NCBI GenBank assembly: GCA_025362235.1
Contig: JANYGZ010000068.1
Span: 1 to 61,847, forward strand
Direction of reading: 5' to 3'
Length of the DNA stretch: 61,847 nt
From: Ferruginibacter sp.
GTDB taxonomy: Bacteria > Bacteroidota > Bacteroidia > Chitinophagales > Chitinophagaceae
The notes under the pieces were generated by a model. The model saw only the letters and a list, made by a program, of their open reading frames with translations, searched no databases and had not been told where the DNA came from. The stretch's first letter is position 1. Each line of letters opens with the position of its first letter. Made by a program: the position numbers and the translations under genes. Below are positions 28,096 to 37,166 of this stretch, in pieces.

Positions 28096-28611
28096 ATGGA
28101 GCAGGCAATTTCGATAAGGATTATTGAGCAAAAAGATAATGCTGATTTAGCCAAAACAATCAGGGACACGCTTGCTGAGTTTGGTGCAAATCATCCCGGT
28201 ACGGTTTATTATGATTCGGCTACGGATCATTTATTTGAATTGTTTCAAAACCCTTTATCAGTTTATTTTGTTGCAGAAATGGGTGGCGTATTGGTGGGCG
28301 GCGGCGGTATTTATCCAACAGAAGGCCTGCCTTTTAAAACCTGTGAATTGGTAAAAATGTATTTACTTCCCGCTGCAAGAGGAAAGGGTATCGGCAAAAT
28401 GATAATTGATACCTGTTTACAAAAAGCGACTGCTTATGGTTTTGAAAAGGTATATTTAGAAACCATGCCTGAATTAGAACAGGCAATGAAAGTGTATGAA
28501 AAATTTGGGTTTAATTATTTGGAAGGCCCGTTAGGAAATACTGGCCATTTCGGCTGTTCAAGGTGGATGTTGAAAAACTTGCAGCCGTCTATTAATGTAA
28601 GATTTTTATAA
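28096..28611 (+). CDS. GNAT-family N-acetyltransferase
   Basis: The 171-residue protein has the GNAT fold. The acetyl-CoA pyrophosphate loop is ARGKGIGKM, preceded by the beta-4 strand CELVKMYLLP and followed by the helix MIIDTCLQKATAYGFEKVYLETM. The C-terminal AMKVYEKFGFNYLEGPLG is the usual family ending. The acetyl acceptor is unknown. It starts after a terminator and is followed 10 bases later by a Gfo/Idh/MocA gene, so they share a transcript. Confidence 0.88.
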   Translation: MEQAISIRIIEQKDNADLAKTIRDTLAEFGANHPGTVYYDSATDHLFELFQNPLSVYFVAEMGGVLVGGGGIYPTEGLPFKTCELVKMYLLPAARGKGIGKMIIDTCLQKATAYGFEKVYLETMPELEQAMKVYEKFGFNYLEGPLGNTGHFGCSRWMLKNLQPSINVRFL

Positions 28612-28621
28612 TAGTATAATT

Positions 28622-29596
28622 ATGAACAAAAATTACCGTTGGGGAATTTTAGGCGCAGGCAGAATTGCAGAAAAGTTTGGTGAGGCACTTTGTTTTACAG
28701 AAGGGTCAGAAGTGTATGCAGTTGCTTCCCGTGATATGGACAAAGCAAAGGCTTATGCAGGTAAATATAAAGCTACCAAGGTTTACAACAATTATAGCGA
28801 TCTTGTAAAAGATGAAGAGATAGATATTATTTATATAGCTACGCCCCATGTTTTTCATTATGAACAAACTATGCTTTGTTTAAAAAATAATAAGCCGGTA
28901 CTATGTGAAAAACCAATTTCGTTAGGCTCGCAGCAAACAATTGAAATGATTGACGCAGCTACAAATAATAAACTTTTTTTAATGGAAGGTATGTGGACAG
29001 GCTGTATGCCCTTTATTGATAAAATTGTTTCCTTAATTAAAGATGATATCATTGGTACACCTCAATATCTTACAGCTGATTTTGGTTTTACCGCACCGGT
29101 TGATCTTAATGGCCGCCTTTATAATAAAAGCCTCGGTGGGGGTTCAGTACTGGACGTAGGTATTTACCCAATTTTTTTAGCCACTTTAATTTTTGGTGAT
29201 CCTTCGGATATTAAAACAGTTTCAAAACTTACTGCAACAGGTGTTGATGAGTATGCTAATATTATATTGCAGTATCCTAATGGACAAACGGCACATTTAT
29301 TATCATCTATTGGTTTTAATACATCCATTGAGGCTGAAATTATTGGTACCAAGGGCAGTATTAAAATTGCAAACCCTTTTTTTAAAGCCTCTGATTTTAC
29401 CCTCATTTTAAATGATGGCACGAAGCAGCATTTTTCCATGCCCCACGGCTGTAATGGTTTTGAACATGAAATAAAAGAAGTGATGCATTGCCTCGATAAC
29501 AGGCTTTTACAAAGCAATAAAATACCTCACAGGCTAACTTTATCTGTAAGTAAAATAATGGATGAAATATTACTGCAGGCTGGCGTTGTTTATTAA
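28622..29596 (+). CDS. Gfo/Idh/MocA-family NAD(P)-dependent oxidoreductase
   Basis: The 324-residue protein has an N-terminal Rossmann motif GAGRIA at residues 11-16. The family catalytic-region motif EKPIS near residue 95 follows YIATPHVFHYE. The C-terminal alpha/beta domain contains GGGSVLDVGIYP near 175, typical of the dihydrodiol dehydrogenase/glucose-fructose oxidoreductase branch. It probably oxidises or reduces a sugar or cyclic polyol in the cytoplasm. The substrate is not evident. Confidence 0.88.
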   Translation: MNKNYRWGILGAGRIAEKFGEALCFTEGSEVYAVASRDMDKAKAYAGKYKATKVYNNYSDLVKDEEIDIIYIATPHVFHYEQTMLCLKNNKPVLCEKPISLGSQQTIEMIDAATNNKLFLMEGMWTGCMPFIDKIVSLIKDDIIGTPQYLTADFGFTAPVDLNGRLYNKSLGGGSVLDVGIYPIFLATLIFGDPSDIKTVSKLTATGVDEYANIILQYPNGQTAHLLSSIGFNTSIEAEIIGTKGSIKIANPFFKASDFTLILNDGTKQHFSMPHGCNGFEHEIKEVMHCLDNRLLQSNKIPHRLTLSVSKIMDEILLQAGVVY

Positions 29597-29708
29597 ACAA
29601 AAATGAATATTTTTAACAAGAAAGCTTAACAAAATAATGGAGAATAAATTGCCTTACCAAGAATATCTTAGAACTGCTTGTTATTTTCCATCTACATATT
29701 TTCCACAA

Positions 29709-31046
29709 ATGAAACAAACCTTATCGCTTCTTACTTGCATTTTTTTTACAATTACAATAAATGCTCAACAAAACATTGGTACTTCGTCAGCTATGTTTCA
29801 CGGATATGTATTACCTGATAAGGATAATAGTAAGCCCTATCAACCTGTTGAAGGGATTAAATGGAAATTTAAAACAGGCGGTAAAATATTTTCATCACCT
29901 GCTATAATTAATGGCCTTGCATTGGTGGGCAGCGAAGATAAAAACCTTTACGCTATTGACTTGCAAACTGGTAAACAAAAATGGAAATTTGAAACAGCGG
30001 GAGCTGTACATTCTTCACCAGCTGTCTATGGCAATAATGTGTATGTTGGAAGTTTTGATGGTTATTATTCAATCAATATCAATACAGGTAAACAAAACTG
30101 GAAATTTAAAACGGGTGGCGAAAAGCACATCGGCGATACATCGTACTGGGGTATGAAGCCATCAGGCATTTATATGGACGATCTGTGGGATTGTTTTCTT
30201 TCATCTCCCATTGTTTACAAAATTGATGATGTACTTACAGTATATTTTGGCAGCAGTGATGGAAATTTGTATGCTGTTAATGCAGCGGATGGATCATTAT
30301 TATGGGCTTTCAAAACTAATGGCATTATTCATTCCAGTCCAACCTTGTATAAAGGAAATATTTACATTGGCAGCTGGGACACATATATGTATGCAATAGA
30401 CGCAAAGACTGGTAAAGAAAAATGGAAGTTTAAAACAGGTAGTCAAACTGCAATGACGGGTATTCAGGCTTCGGCAACTGTTCAAAATGGCGTTGTATAT
30501 TTTGGTGCAAGAGATGCACATTTTTATGCATTAGATGCGGATAATGGAAATATTATCTGGAAATATGATGCAGAAAATTCATGGATTATCAGTTCGGCAA
30601 TTATTAAAAATGAAACAATATATGTCGGCACCTCCGACACCTATTTGCTATTGGGTTTAGAAGTAAAAACCGGGAAGGAAAATTTTAGGTTTAAAACCAA
30701 TGGATATGTTTTTGGTTCGCCTGCAATTGCCGGAAATACAGCATATGTAGGAGATTTTACTGGTAATATATTTTCAATTGATATTAATGCTCCAACAAAA
30801 AAAGCAACTTTTTTTTCAACCGAAACAAGAAAAGAATATGCTTCCACCATATTAAAAAATGATACACTTAATTTTATGTACACCGCTAAAAATACTGATT
30901 TGAATTTATACGCTGCCAATAAGGAAGTGATGGAGGATTTTTATAAGTTAGGGCCGGTAGTTTCATCACCGGTTGTTAAAAATAATATACTGTATGTTGG
31001 CAGTGCTGATGGTTATTTGTATGCGCTTACTTTAAAAGTGAAATAA
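29709..31046 (+). CDS. Exported PQQ-type (BamB-like) beta-propeller protein
   Basis: The 445-residue protein has a Sec signal ending near INAQ when started at the ATG at 29709; an upstream in-frame ATG at 29637 would put 24 polar residues ahead of the signal and is less likely. The body is a series of PQQ-like blades with the recurring pattern LYAIDxxTGKxxWKFKTxGxxxSSPxxxxxxVYVGSxD, repeated about seven or eight times. Such propellers serve as PQQ dehydrogenase-like scaffolds or BamB-type adaptors; there is no catalytic domain or heme motif here. It lies between a sugar dehydrogenase and a sugar-isomerase-like lipoprotein, but a link is not proven. Confidence 0.87.
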   Translation: MKQTLSLLTCIFFTITINAQQNIGTSSAMFHGYVLPDKDNSKPYQPVEGIKWKFKTGGKIFSSPAIINGLALVGSEDKNLYAIDLQTGKQKWKFETAGAVHSSPAVYGNNVYVGSFDGYYSININTGKQNWKFKTGGEKHIGDTSYWGMKPSGIYMDDLWDCFLSSPIVYKIDDVLTVYFGSSDGNLYAVNAADGSLLWAFKTNGIIHSSPTLYKGNIYIGSWDTYMYAIDAKTGKEKWKFKTGSQTAMTGIQASATVQNGVVYFGARDAHFYALDADNGNIIWKYDAENSWIISSAIIKNETIYVGTSDTYLLLGLEVKTGKENFRFKTNGYVFGSPAIAGNTAYVGDFTGNIFSIDINAPTKKATFFSTETRKEYASTILKNDTLNFMYTAKNTDLNLYAANKEVMEDFYKLGPVVSSPVVKNNILYVGSADGYLYALTLKVK

Positions 31047-31139
31047 ATATTTACAGAAAGATAAACTTTTTTGCTACCGCTGTAAATAGTAAATTGTAGC
31101 CTGAATATTTGCCATACTTAATTTAAAAAAAATTATTAA

Positions 31140-32033
31140 ATGAAAAACAAAATTTCTTTTTTCAGCTGCATTGCAGCCTTTCTTATTTTTACCTCCTGTA
31201 ATAATTCATCCACTCCAAAAGAAGTGGTTGCCACAACAACAGACAGCAGTGCTGCTGCCATTACAGATAACACCGCCGACTGGAAAATAGGAGTACAACT
31301 TTGGACATTCCGTTTATTTACACAAAGCGAAGCAATAGCAAAGGCCGACAGTGCCGGTGTTAGATACATAGAAGCTTTCCTTGGACAACCCTTTGATAAA
31401 ACAAGCAAAGATACTTTTGGCATCAGGATGTCGCCAGCAGGCAGGCAAAAACTAAAAGATGTATTGAAATTGCATAACATTCAAATGGTAGCAATGGGTG
31501 TTACAACGCCTAATGGAAAAGACGAATGGATAAAAACTTTTGAACTGGCTAAAGAATTCGGGCTAAGCTATATTACTTCTGAACCTATTAAAACGCAATG
31601 GGACTTGGCCGACAGTCTTGCAGGAGTATTTGGAATAAAAATCGCTATTCACGATCATCCTAAACCTAATGCCTACTGGCATCCTGATTCGGTGCTGGCT
31701 GCTATTAAAGGGCATTCTAATATTGGCTCTTGTGCCGATCTTGGCCACTGGACACGTAATGGATTAAACCTTGTTGATTGCCTGAAAAAACTGGAAGGGC
31801 ATATTTATGGCGTTCATTTGAAAGATGTTAAGGTTTTTGATAAAACTGATGCTGCCGATACTATTGTAGGAAAAGGAGTTATTGATTTTGCACCCGTTTT
31901 TGCTGAGTTGAACAGGCAAAAATTTAAGGGGATGTTTTCAATTGAACATGAATCTAACTGGGAACATAACGTGCCTGATGTAATTGAGACTGTTAAGTTT
32001 TACAATGACCAGGTGGCCAAATTGAAAAAATAG
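31140..32033 (+). CDS. Xylose-isomerase-like TIM-barrel lipoprotein
   Basis: The 297-residue protein begins with an SPII signal (lipid Cys20 in FTSC) and a Ser/Thr/Ala-rich linker. An AP-endonuclease-2/sugar phosphate isomerase-type barrel follows. Candidate metal ligands occur in order: Glu in ITSEP, His in IAIHDHPKPN, Asp in CADLGHW, His in GVHLKDVK and Glu in FSIEHES. The set is complete, so it is probably an active isomerase or epimerase, or a 3-keto-sugar-processing enzyme. It is periplasmic instead of cytoplasmic, as in many Bacteroidota paralogues. The substrate is unknown. Confidence 0.85.
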   Translation: MKNKISFFSCIAAFLIFTSCNNSSTPKEVVATTTDSSAAAITDNTADWKIGVQLWTFRLFTQSEAIAKADSAGVRYIEAFLGQPFDKTSKDTFGIRMSPAGRQKLKDVLKLHNIQMVAMGVTTPNGKDEWIKTFELAKEFGLSYITSEPIKTQWDLADSLAGVFGIKIAIHDHPKPNAYWHPDSVLAAIKGHSNIGSCADLGHWTRNGLNLVDCLKKLEGHIYGVHLKDVKVFDKTDAADTIVGKGVIDFAPVFAELNRQKFKGMFSIEHESNWEHNVPDVIETVKFYNDQVAKLKK

Positions 32034-32124
32034 TCAAAATATTTTTTCAATTTGATAATCTTTATGAAAGATAACCGGCTGAATAGAAGGGATGCAAATT
32101 TATAACTGTCGTTTGTTTGCCAAC

Positions 32125-32157
32125 TTTCAACACAATTGTTGAAAATGTTAACAATTG
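32125..32157. promoter_or_regulatory. Overlapping inverted repeats upstream of panD
   Basis: TTTCAACA at 32125-32132 pairs with TGTTGAAA at 32137-32144, and CAATTGTT at 32133-32140 pairs with AACAATTG at 32150-32157. The two share bases and end 33 bases before the panD start, where a promoter or operator would sit. No run of T follows, so it does not look like a terminator of the upstream gene. A regulatory role is inference. Confidence 0.35.
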
Positions 32158-32190
32158 ACTAAATTGCATCTCTAAAAAAATATTCAGCTA

Positions 32191-32535
32191 ATGTTAATAG
32201 AAATATTAAAATCAAAAATTCACCGCATTGTTATTACCGAAGCAAACCTGAATTATGTGGGCAGCATTACGTTGGATGAAGATTTAATGGACGAAGCCAA
32301 CCTGATTGAAAATGAAAAAGTACAGGTAGTAAATGTAAATAATGGCAGCCGTATTGAAACCTATGTAATAAAAGGGGGAAGAGGTACCGGTGTTTGTTGC
32401 CTGAACGGGCCTGCTGCCAGGCGCGGGGCAGAAGGGGATATTGTAATAGTAATATCATACGCAACCATCGATTTTGAAGAAGCAAAAAAGTTTAAACCTG
32501 CTGTTGTTTTCCCAAAAGAAGGGAATAAATTATAG
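32191..32535 (+). CDS. panD: Aspartate 1-decarboxylase (pyruvoyl enzyme)
   Basis: The 114-residue proenzyme makes beta-alanine from L-aspartate for pantothenate and coenzyme A synthesis. Cleavage is expected between Gly24 and Ser25 in [10 protein letters not shown], the same position as in E. coli, converting Ser25 to the pyruvoyl group. KIHR near residue 10 and the [17 protein letters not shown] segment are also conserved. Other pan genes are not adjacent. A terminator 40 bases downstream suggests a single-gene transcript. Confidence 0.95.
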   Translation: MLIEILKSKIHRIVITEANLNYVGSITLDEDLMDEANLIENEKVQVVNVNNGSRIETYVIKGGRGTGVCCLNGPAARRGAEGDIVIVISYATIDFEEAKKFKPAVVFPKEGNKL

Positions 32536-32574
32536 CGGTAATTTTTAGGTTCACTCATAAATTTCATAACAAAT

Positions 32575-32605
32575 AAAGTATCGTTAATAGCATTAACGGT
32601 ACTTT
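32575..32605 (+). terminator. Terminator after panD
   Basis: A 14-bp stem with a single T-G wobble pairs 32575-32588 with 32592-32605 around a three-base AGC loop. A T-rich GTTATTTTA tail follows. It lies 40 bases beyond the panD stop. Confidence 0.8.
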
Positions 32606-32722
32606 GTTATTTTATACCTTGCTTACTGAATTAAAAAGGGATAAAGATTCTCCCTCAATATTTCTCTAAAAGGCTTTACTTTAGTGCCTATTATGTACAT
32701 AAAAACTTCCACTTTTATTAAG

Positions 32723-35305
32723 ATGACAAAACACCAAAAAACAACTGCTGCTTTCTGTATGAAATTTTTAATTGCCATGCTAATTGTTCCTGTAATAGGA
32801 TTTGCACAATCCAAAAAAGATTTTAATCCACGTGATCTTGCTATTGCTGTTGTTGCTGTTAACAATAACTACGAAGGTAAAAACAAGGCATTGGCCAGGG
32901 TATCTATTAAAAATAATTCAAAACAAATTTTACCTGCCACTGGCTGGAACATCTATTTCAATTCAAAAAATAATGTTGGTTCAAAAGCAGGCGAATCTGT
33001 TTTAATTTTAAAAAGATTCAACGGAAACTTATTTCAGTTATCTCCAACGTTTTCATTCAATGGAATAAAGCCCGGCGAAACCGTGGCAACTGAATTTGTA
33101 TTTGATGCGCCGATGTTAAATAAAAATGATCAGCCAGAGGGTTTTTATATTGTTTGGGATAATGAACCCGATAAAGGAATTGATATAAAAAATGTAACTA
33201 AGGCGCCCGTTCCTCTACAACCTATTGATGGTATAATAATGTCTGATTTTGCAACAGCTGTTTACAATCGCAACCAGGCAATTGAAAAAGTAACTGAAGC
33301 AAATACTGTCAAGGTATTTCCTACACCCACTAGTTACCAGGAAAATGGGACTTCATTTTTACTGGATAACAGGGTAAAAATAAATACAGATACCGCATTT
33401 GAAAAAGATGCCAATATGTTAGCTGCAGAGCTGTCGCAATTACTCGGTACAAAACCATCTATCTCTTTTAAACCTGCTACAGGTAAGAGCATCAGCCTGG
33501 TGCAAAAAATGGGTATTCCGGCTGAAGGATATGAACTGAATAGTAATGCAGATGGGATTACTATTGCTGCATCTACGGCTGCAGGGATTTTTTATGGTAT
33601 CCAGTCTTTAAAAAGCCTGTTGTCACCCAACTCCTGGGGAATAGGAAAAAGTAAAAAATCGGTTGTAGTGCCGGGTGTTGTCATTACGGATGCACCACGT
33701 TTTGGTTATCGTGGATTTATGCTCGATGTAGGCCGTAATTTTCAAACAAAAAGTGAAGTGCTGCGGTTAATAGACCTTATCGCTTTGTATAAATTAAATA
33801 CATTTCATTTTCATTTAACCGATGATGAAGGCTGGCGTATCGAAATTGATGGGTTACCAGAATTAACTGGGTTTGGTGCAAAACGCGGTCATACCCTTAG
33901 TGAAAAAAATCATATGCCAGCAGCTTATGGTTCAGGTGCAGCTACGGACTCTTTATATGGAAGTGGGTTTTATACAAAGGCCGACTTTATAGAAATCCTG
34001 CAATATGCAAATGCCAGGCATATAAAAGTTATTCCTGAAGTTGAAACGCCGGGCCATGCAAGGGCAGCAATTAAAGCAATGGATGCCCGGTATGAGCGGT
34101 TGATGCAAGAAGGGAAAAAAGAAGAAGCATTGCAATATTTTCTTCGTGATGTAAATGACAAGTCTGTTTATACCACTGCGCAGGACTTTCATGATAATGT
34201 GATGGATGTTGCATTACCTTCAGTATATACATTTGTAGAAAAGGTTATAACAGAAATTGCAAAACTATATGAGCAGGCCGGGGTGCCTTTAACAACTATT
34301 CATCTGGGCGGCGATGAAGTTCCTGCCGGTGTATGGGAGCAATCACCGGATTGTATCAAACTGAAAAAAGATGATCCTTCTATAAAAAATACAGATGGCC
34401 TGTGGTATTATTATTTATCAAAAGTCAATAACATTTTAAAAGCGAAAGGCCTTACTATTTCAGGCTGGGAAGAAATAGCCTTTCGCAGAACAATAATCGA
34501 CGGTAAGAAAATAAATATCCCCAACCCCGATTTTATAAACCAGGATTTTAAATTATATATTTGGAACAATACAGAGGGCAGCGAAGACCTTGCATACAGG
34601 CTGGCCAATGCAGGATATAAAACAGTGATAACATTTGTAAGCAATTTTTACCTGGATATGGCGCAGTATAAAACTTATGACGAGCCTGGTTATTACTGGG
34701 GTGGTTATACCGATCTTGAAAAAACCTATAGTTTTATTCCATATGATTATCTTAAAAATGTTAAAGCAGATATATATGGTAAACCGTATGACAAATCCTT
34801 TTACGATTCTAAACTGCGGCTTAGTGATTATGGCAAAGAAAATATTATAGGCTTGCAGTGCGCTATGTGGAGCGAAACACTTAAAGGGCCAAAACAATTG
34901 GAATATATGCTGCTGCCACGCATGACTGCATTAGCTGAAAGAGCCTGGGCTAAAAATCCGGAATGGGCAACAGAAACTGATGCAATAAAGGCTGTAGATT
35001 TATATAACAAAGCATGGAGCCAATATGTAAACACAATAGGCACAAGAGAATTTCCACGTTTGGATAATTATGGTGGGGGTTATAATTATCGTATACCGTT
35101 TGCAGGCGCTGTTTTAAAAGACGGAAAGGTTTTTGCCAATGTGCAGTTCCCTGGTTTAACCATAAGGTATACTACTAACGGCGAAGAACCAACGCTTAAA
35201 AGTAAAATATACAGTATGCCTGTTACTGAAAAGGGAATGATAAAATTTAAAGTGTTTAATAAAGCCGGCAGGTCGGGTATTATAACAGTTATAGAAAACA
35301 GGTGA
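32723..35305 (+). CDS. Beta-N-acetylhexosaminidase, GH20, with N- and C-terminal accessory domains
   Basis: The enzyme of about 860 residues should remove terminal GlcNAc or GalNAc outside the cytoplasm. After a signal peptide ending near IGFAQ there is a CHB_HEX-type carbohydrate-binding domain (about 40-165), a GH20b alpha/beta domain (about 195-325), and the GH20 barrel. The barrel contains NTFHFHLTDDEGWRIE and HLGGDEVPAGVWE; Asp531-Glu532 are the catalytic pair of the substrate-assisted mechanism. A C-terminal CHB_HEX_C Ig-like domain ends it (IRYTTNGEEPT). The frame is open to a GTG at 32684; I prefer the ATG at 32723 for the signal peptide, with 32759 as an alternative. It precedes the kinase operon by 41 bases. 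Confidence 0.93.
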   Translation: MTKHQKTTAAFCMKFLIAMLIVPVIGFAQSKKDFNPRDLAIAVVAVNNNYEGKNKALARVSIKNNSKQILPATGWNIYFNSKNNVGSKAGESVLILKRFNGNLFQLSPTFSFNGIKPGETVATEFVFDAPMLNKNDQPEGFYIVWDNEPDKGIDIKNVTKAPVPLQPIDGIIMSDFATAVYNRNQAIEKVTEANTVKVFPTPTSYQENGTSFLLDNRVKINTDTAFEKDANMLAAELSQLLGTKPSISFKPATGKSISLVQKMGIPAEGYELNSNADGITIAASTAAGIFYGIQSLKSLLSPNSWGIGKSKKSVVVPGVVITDAPRFGYRGFMLDVGRNFQTKSEVLRLIDLIALYKLNTFHFHLTDDEGWRIEIDGLPELTGFGAKRGHTLSEKNHMPAAYGSGAATDSLYGSGFYTKADFIEILQYANARHIKVIPEVETPGHARAAIKAMDARYERLMQEGKKEEALQYFLRDVNDKSVYTTAQDFHDNVMDVALPSVYTFVEKVITEIAKLYEQAGVPLTTIHLGGDEVPAGVWEQSPDCIKLKKDDPSIKNTDGLWYYYLSKVNNILKAKGLTISGWEEIAFRRTIIDGKKINIPNPDFINQDFKLYIWNNTEGSEDLAYRLANAGYKTVITFVSNFYLDMAQYKTYDEPGYYWGGYTDLEKTYSFIPYDYLKNVKADIYGKPYDKSFYDSKLRLSDYGKENIIGLQCAMWSETLKGPKQLEYMLLPRMTALAERAWAKNPEWATETDAIKAVDLYNKAWSQYVNTIGTREFPRLDNYGGGYNYRIPFAGAVLKDGKVFANVQFPGLTIRYTTNGEEPTLKSKIYSMPVTEKGMIKFKVFNKAGRSGIITVIENR

Positions 35306-35346
35306 TACCACTTACTTTTATAAAACTTAAATATTAATTAAAAAAT

Positions 35347-36063
35347 ATGGCAAAGACAACAGCTCAAATAAAGATTTTAACCATCGATATTGGCGGCTCT
35401 CATGTTAAAGCAACACTGTTAAATAGTGAAGGCAAGCTGCTGATGGATTATGAAAAAGTGGTAACGCCGGTAAAGGCAACGCCTGATAAACTTATTGTTG
35501 CAATAAAAACATTGGTAAAAGATTTTCCCGCATACAATAAAATTTCAGTGGGCTTTCCTGGTTTTGTAAAAAACGGCATTATAAAAACAGCGCCAAATCT
35601 TGGTACGGCATATTGGGCCGATGTTGATTTTACAAAAAAACTGCAAACCGCTTTAGGTAAACCGGCCAAAGTTGTTAACGATGCAGATTTACAGGGCTTG
35701 GGTGTTGTTAGTGGCAAGGGGTTAGAAATGGTAATTACCCTTGGCACAGGTTTTGGCACGGCTGTATTACTTGATGGAAATTTATTGCCTCACCTTGAAC
35801 TGGCGCATCACCCTATTGCAAAAAATAAAACCTATGATGAATACATTGGTGAAAAAGCTTATAAAAAGGCAGGAAAAGCCGGATGGAACAACCGTATGAA
35901 AAAAGTATTAAAGGTTGTAAAAACGGTGTTTAATTACGACAGGTTATATATTAGTGGCGGAAATGCAGAGAGGCTTACTTTTAAACTTGATAAAAATATA
36001 AAAATAGTTAGTAACCAGGATGGGATTAAGGGGGGGTCAAGGTTATGGTTAACACAAAAATAA
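35347..36063 (+). CDS. ppgK: ROK-family kinase, polyphosphate glucokinase-like
   Basis: The 238-residue protein phosphorylates glucose to glucose 6-phosphate. TIDIGGSHVKATLLN is the N-terminal phosphate-binding loop, VNDADLQGLG carries the catalytic Asp, and LGTGFGTAVLLDGNLLPHLELAHHP matches the PpgK arrangement of the second phosphate loop and substrate site. The absence of the ROK zinc-binding Cys cluster and the short length fit the polyphosphate/ATP glucokinase branch. It leads the pentose phosphate operon, which suits a role in supplying glucose 6-phosphate to Zwf. Whether polyphosphate or ATP is the donor cannot be told from the sequence. Confidence 0.8.
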   Translation: MAKTTAQIKILTIDIGGSHVKATLLNSEGKLLMDYEKVVTPVKATPDKLIVAIKTLVKDFPAYNKISVGFPGFVKNGIIKTAPNLGTAYWADVDFTKKLQTALGKPAKVVNDADLQGLGVVSGKGLEMVITLGTGFGTAVLLDGNLLPHLELAHHPIAKNKTYDEYIGEKAYKKAGKAGWNNRMKKVLKVVKTVFNYDRLYISGGNAERLTFKLDKNIKIVSNQDGIKGGSRLWLTQK

Positions 36064-36085
36064 TTTTATCGTCAACATGTAAAAT

Positions 36086-36529
36086 ATGAAAATTGGTATA
36101 GCAGCAGATCATGGTGGGTACGAATTAAAAGAAATTATTCATCCATTTCTTTTATCTCTTAAGCATGAGGTAAAAGATTTTGGTGCGTACTCATTTGATA
36201 AAGACGATGACTACCCGGATTTTGTTTTGCCATTGGCAAAAGCTGTTGCAAATAAAGAAATAGATCGCGGCATTGCAATTTGTGGCAGTGGAGTAGGTGC
36301 ATCAGTTGCTGCCAATAAAATTTCGGGAGTAAGGGCCGCATTAATAACTGATTATTTTTCGGCACACCAGGGTGTAGAAGATGATGACCTTACTATTCTT
36401 TGCCTGGGTGGCCGTGTAACTGGTTACATGGCAGCAGAGGATTTAATTACCGCTTTTTTGAATGCCCGTTTTACAGGAGCTGAAAGACATTTGCGCCGTT
36501 TAAAAAAGGTACAGTTACAAGAAAAATAA
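36086..36529 (+). CDS. rpiB: Ribose-5-phosphate isomerase B
   Basis: The 147-residue enzyme interconverts ribulose 5-phosphate and ribose 5-phosphate. AADHGGYELKE at the N-terminus holds the Asp8-His9 substrate contacts. GIAICGSGVGASVAANK contains catalytic Cys66 and the phosphate-binding GSGVG loop (67-71), and GGRVTGYMAAEDLI matches the C-terminal family signature. It starts 22 bases after the glucokinase and 7 bases before the HAD gene, in the pentose phosphate operon where its substrate is made by Gnd. Confidence 0.95.
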   Translation: MKIGIAADHGGYELKEIIHPFLLSLKHEVKDFGAYSFDKDDDYPDFVLPLAKAVANKEIDRGIAICGSGVGASVAANKISGVRAALITDYFSAHQGVEDDDLTILCLGGRVTGYMAAEDLITAFLNARFTGAERHLRRLKKVQLQEK

Positions 36530-36536
36530 AAATATC

Positions 36537-37166
36537 ATGCAAAAAATAAGCGACCTCAAAATTTTGTTTTTTGATGTTGGGGGTATCCTGTTAAGTAATG
36601 GATGGGGACATGAGTCAAGAAAAAAGGCAGCAGAAAAATTTGGATTGGATTTTGAAAAAACAGAGGCGTTGCACAATTTTATATTTAATGTATATGAGAT
36701 TGGTAGTATTACGTTGGATGAATATTTAGATACTGTGATATTCAATCAACCAAGAGATTTCGTACGGCAGGACTTTAAGGATTTTATGTACTCATGTTCG
36801 GTAGAATTGCCGGAAATGTTGCAGTGGCTGAAGGAGTGGAAAAAAGATTGTGGTTTCCGTATAATTTCCATCAATAACGAAGGCAAAGAATTAAATGATT
36901 ACCGGGTGCAGAAATTTAAATTACACCTGTCCTTTGATGCATTTATTTCATCCTGCGAGGTAAATATGCGCAAGCCAGATCCCGGTATTTTTAAACTGGC
37001 AATGGGTATAGCACAAGCTGCACCTGATCAATGTGTATATTTTGATGACAGGATTATGCATGTAAATGCTGCGCATAAATTAGGCATCCGTTCATTTCAA
37101 CACCTTAGTTTTGAAACGACTAAACAAATATTGGAAACTTTAAAAAAAGAAAATTTTAACCAATGA
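36537..37166 (+). CDS. HAD-superfamily hydrolase
   Basis: The 209-residue protein has the HAD nucleophile Asp13 in FFDVGGILLSNGW, with Gly at the +2 position where many HAD phosphatases have Asp, as in YihX-like members. IISINNEGKELNDY looks like motif II, and RKPDPGIFKLAM with YFDDRIMHVNAA supplies the motif III lysine and motif IV acids. It overlaps gnd by four bases (ATGA) and follows rpiB by 7, so it is translationally coupled within the pentose phosphate operon. A sugar-phosphate phosphatase is likely, but the substrate is unknown. Confidence 0.82.
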   Translation: MQKISDLKILFFDVGGILLSNGWGHESRKKAAEKFGLDFEKTEALHNFIFNVYEIGSITLDEYLDTVIFNQPRDFVRQDFKDFMYSCSVELPEMLQWLKEWKKDCGFRIISINNEGKELNDYRVQKFKLHLSFDAFISSCEVNMRKPDPGIFKLAMGIAQAAPDQCVYFDDRIMHVNAAHKLGIRSFQHLSFETTKQILETLKKENFNQ

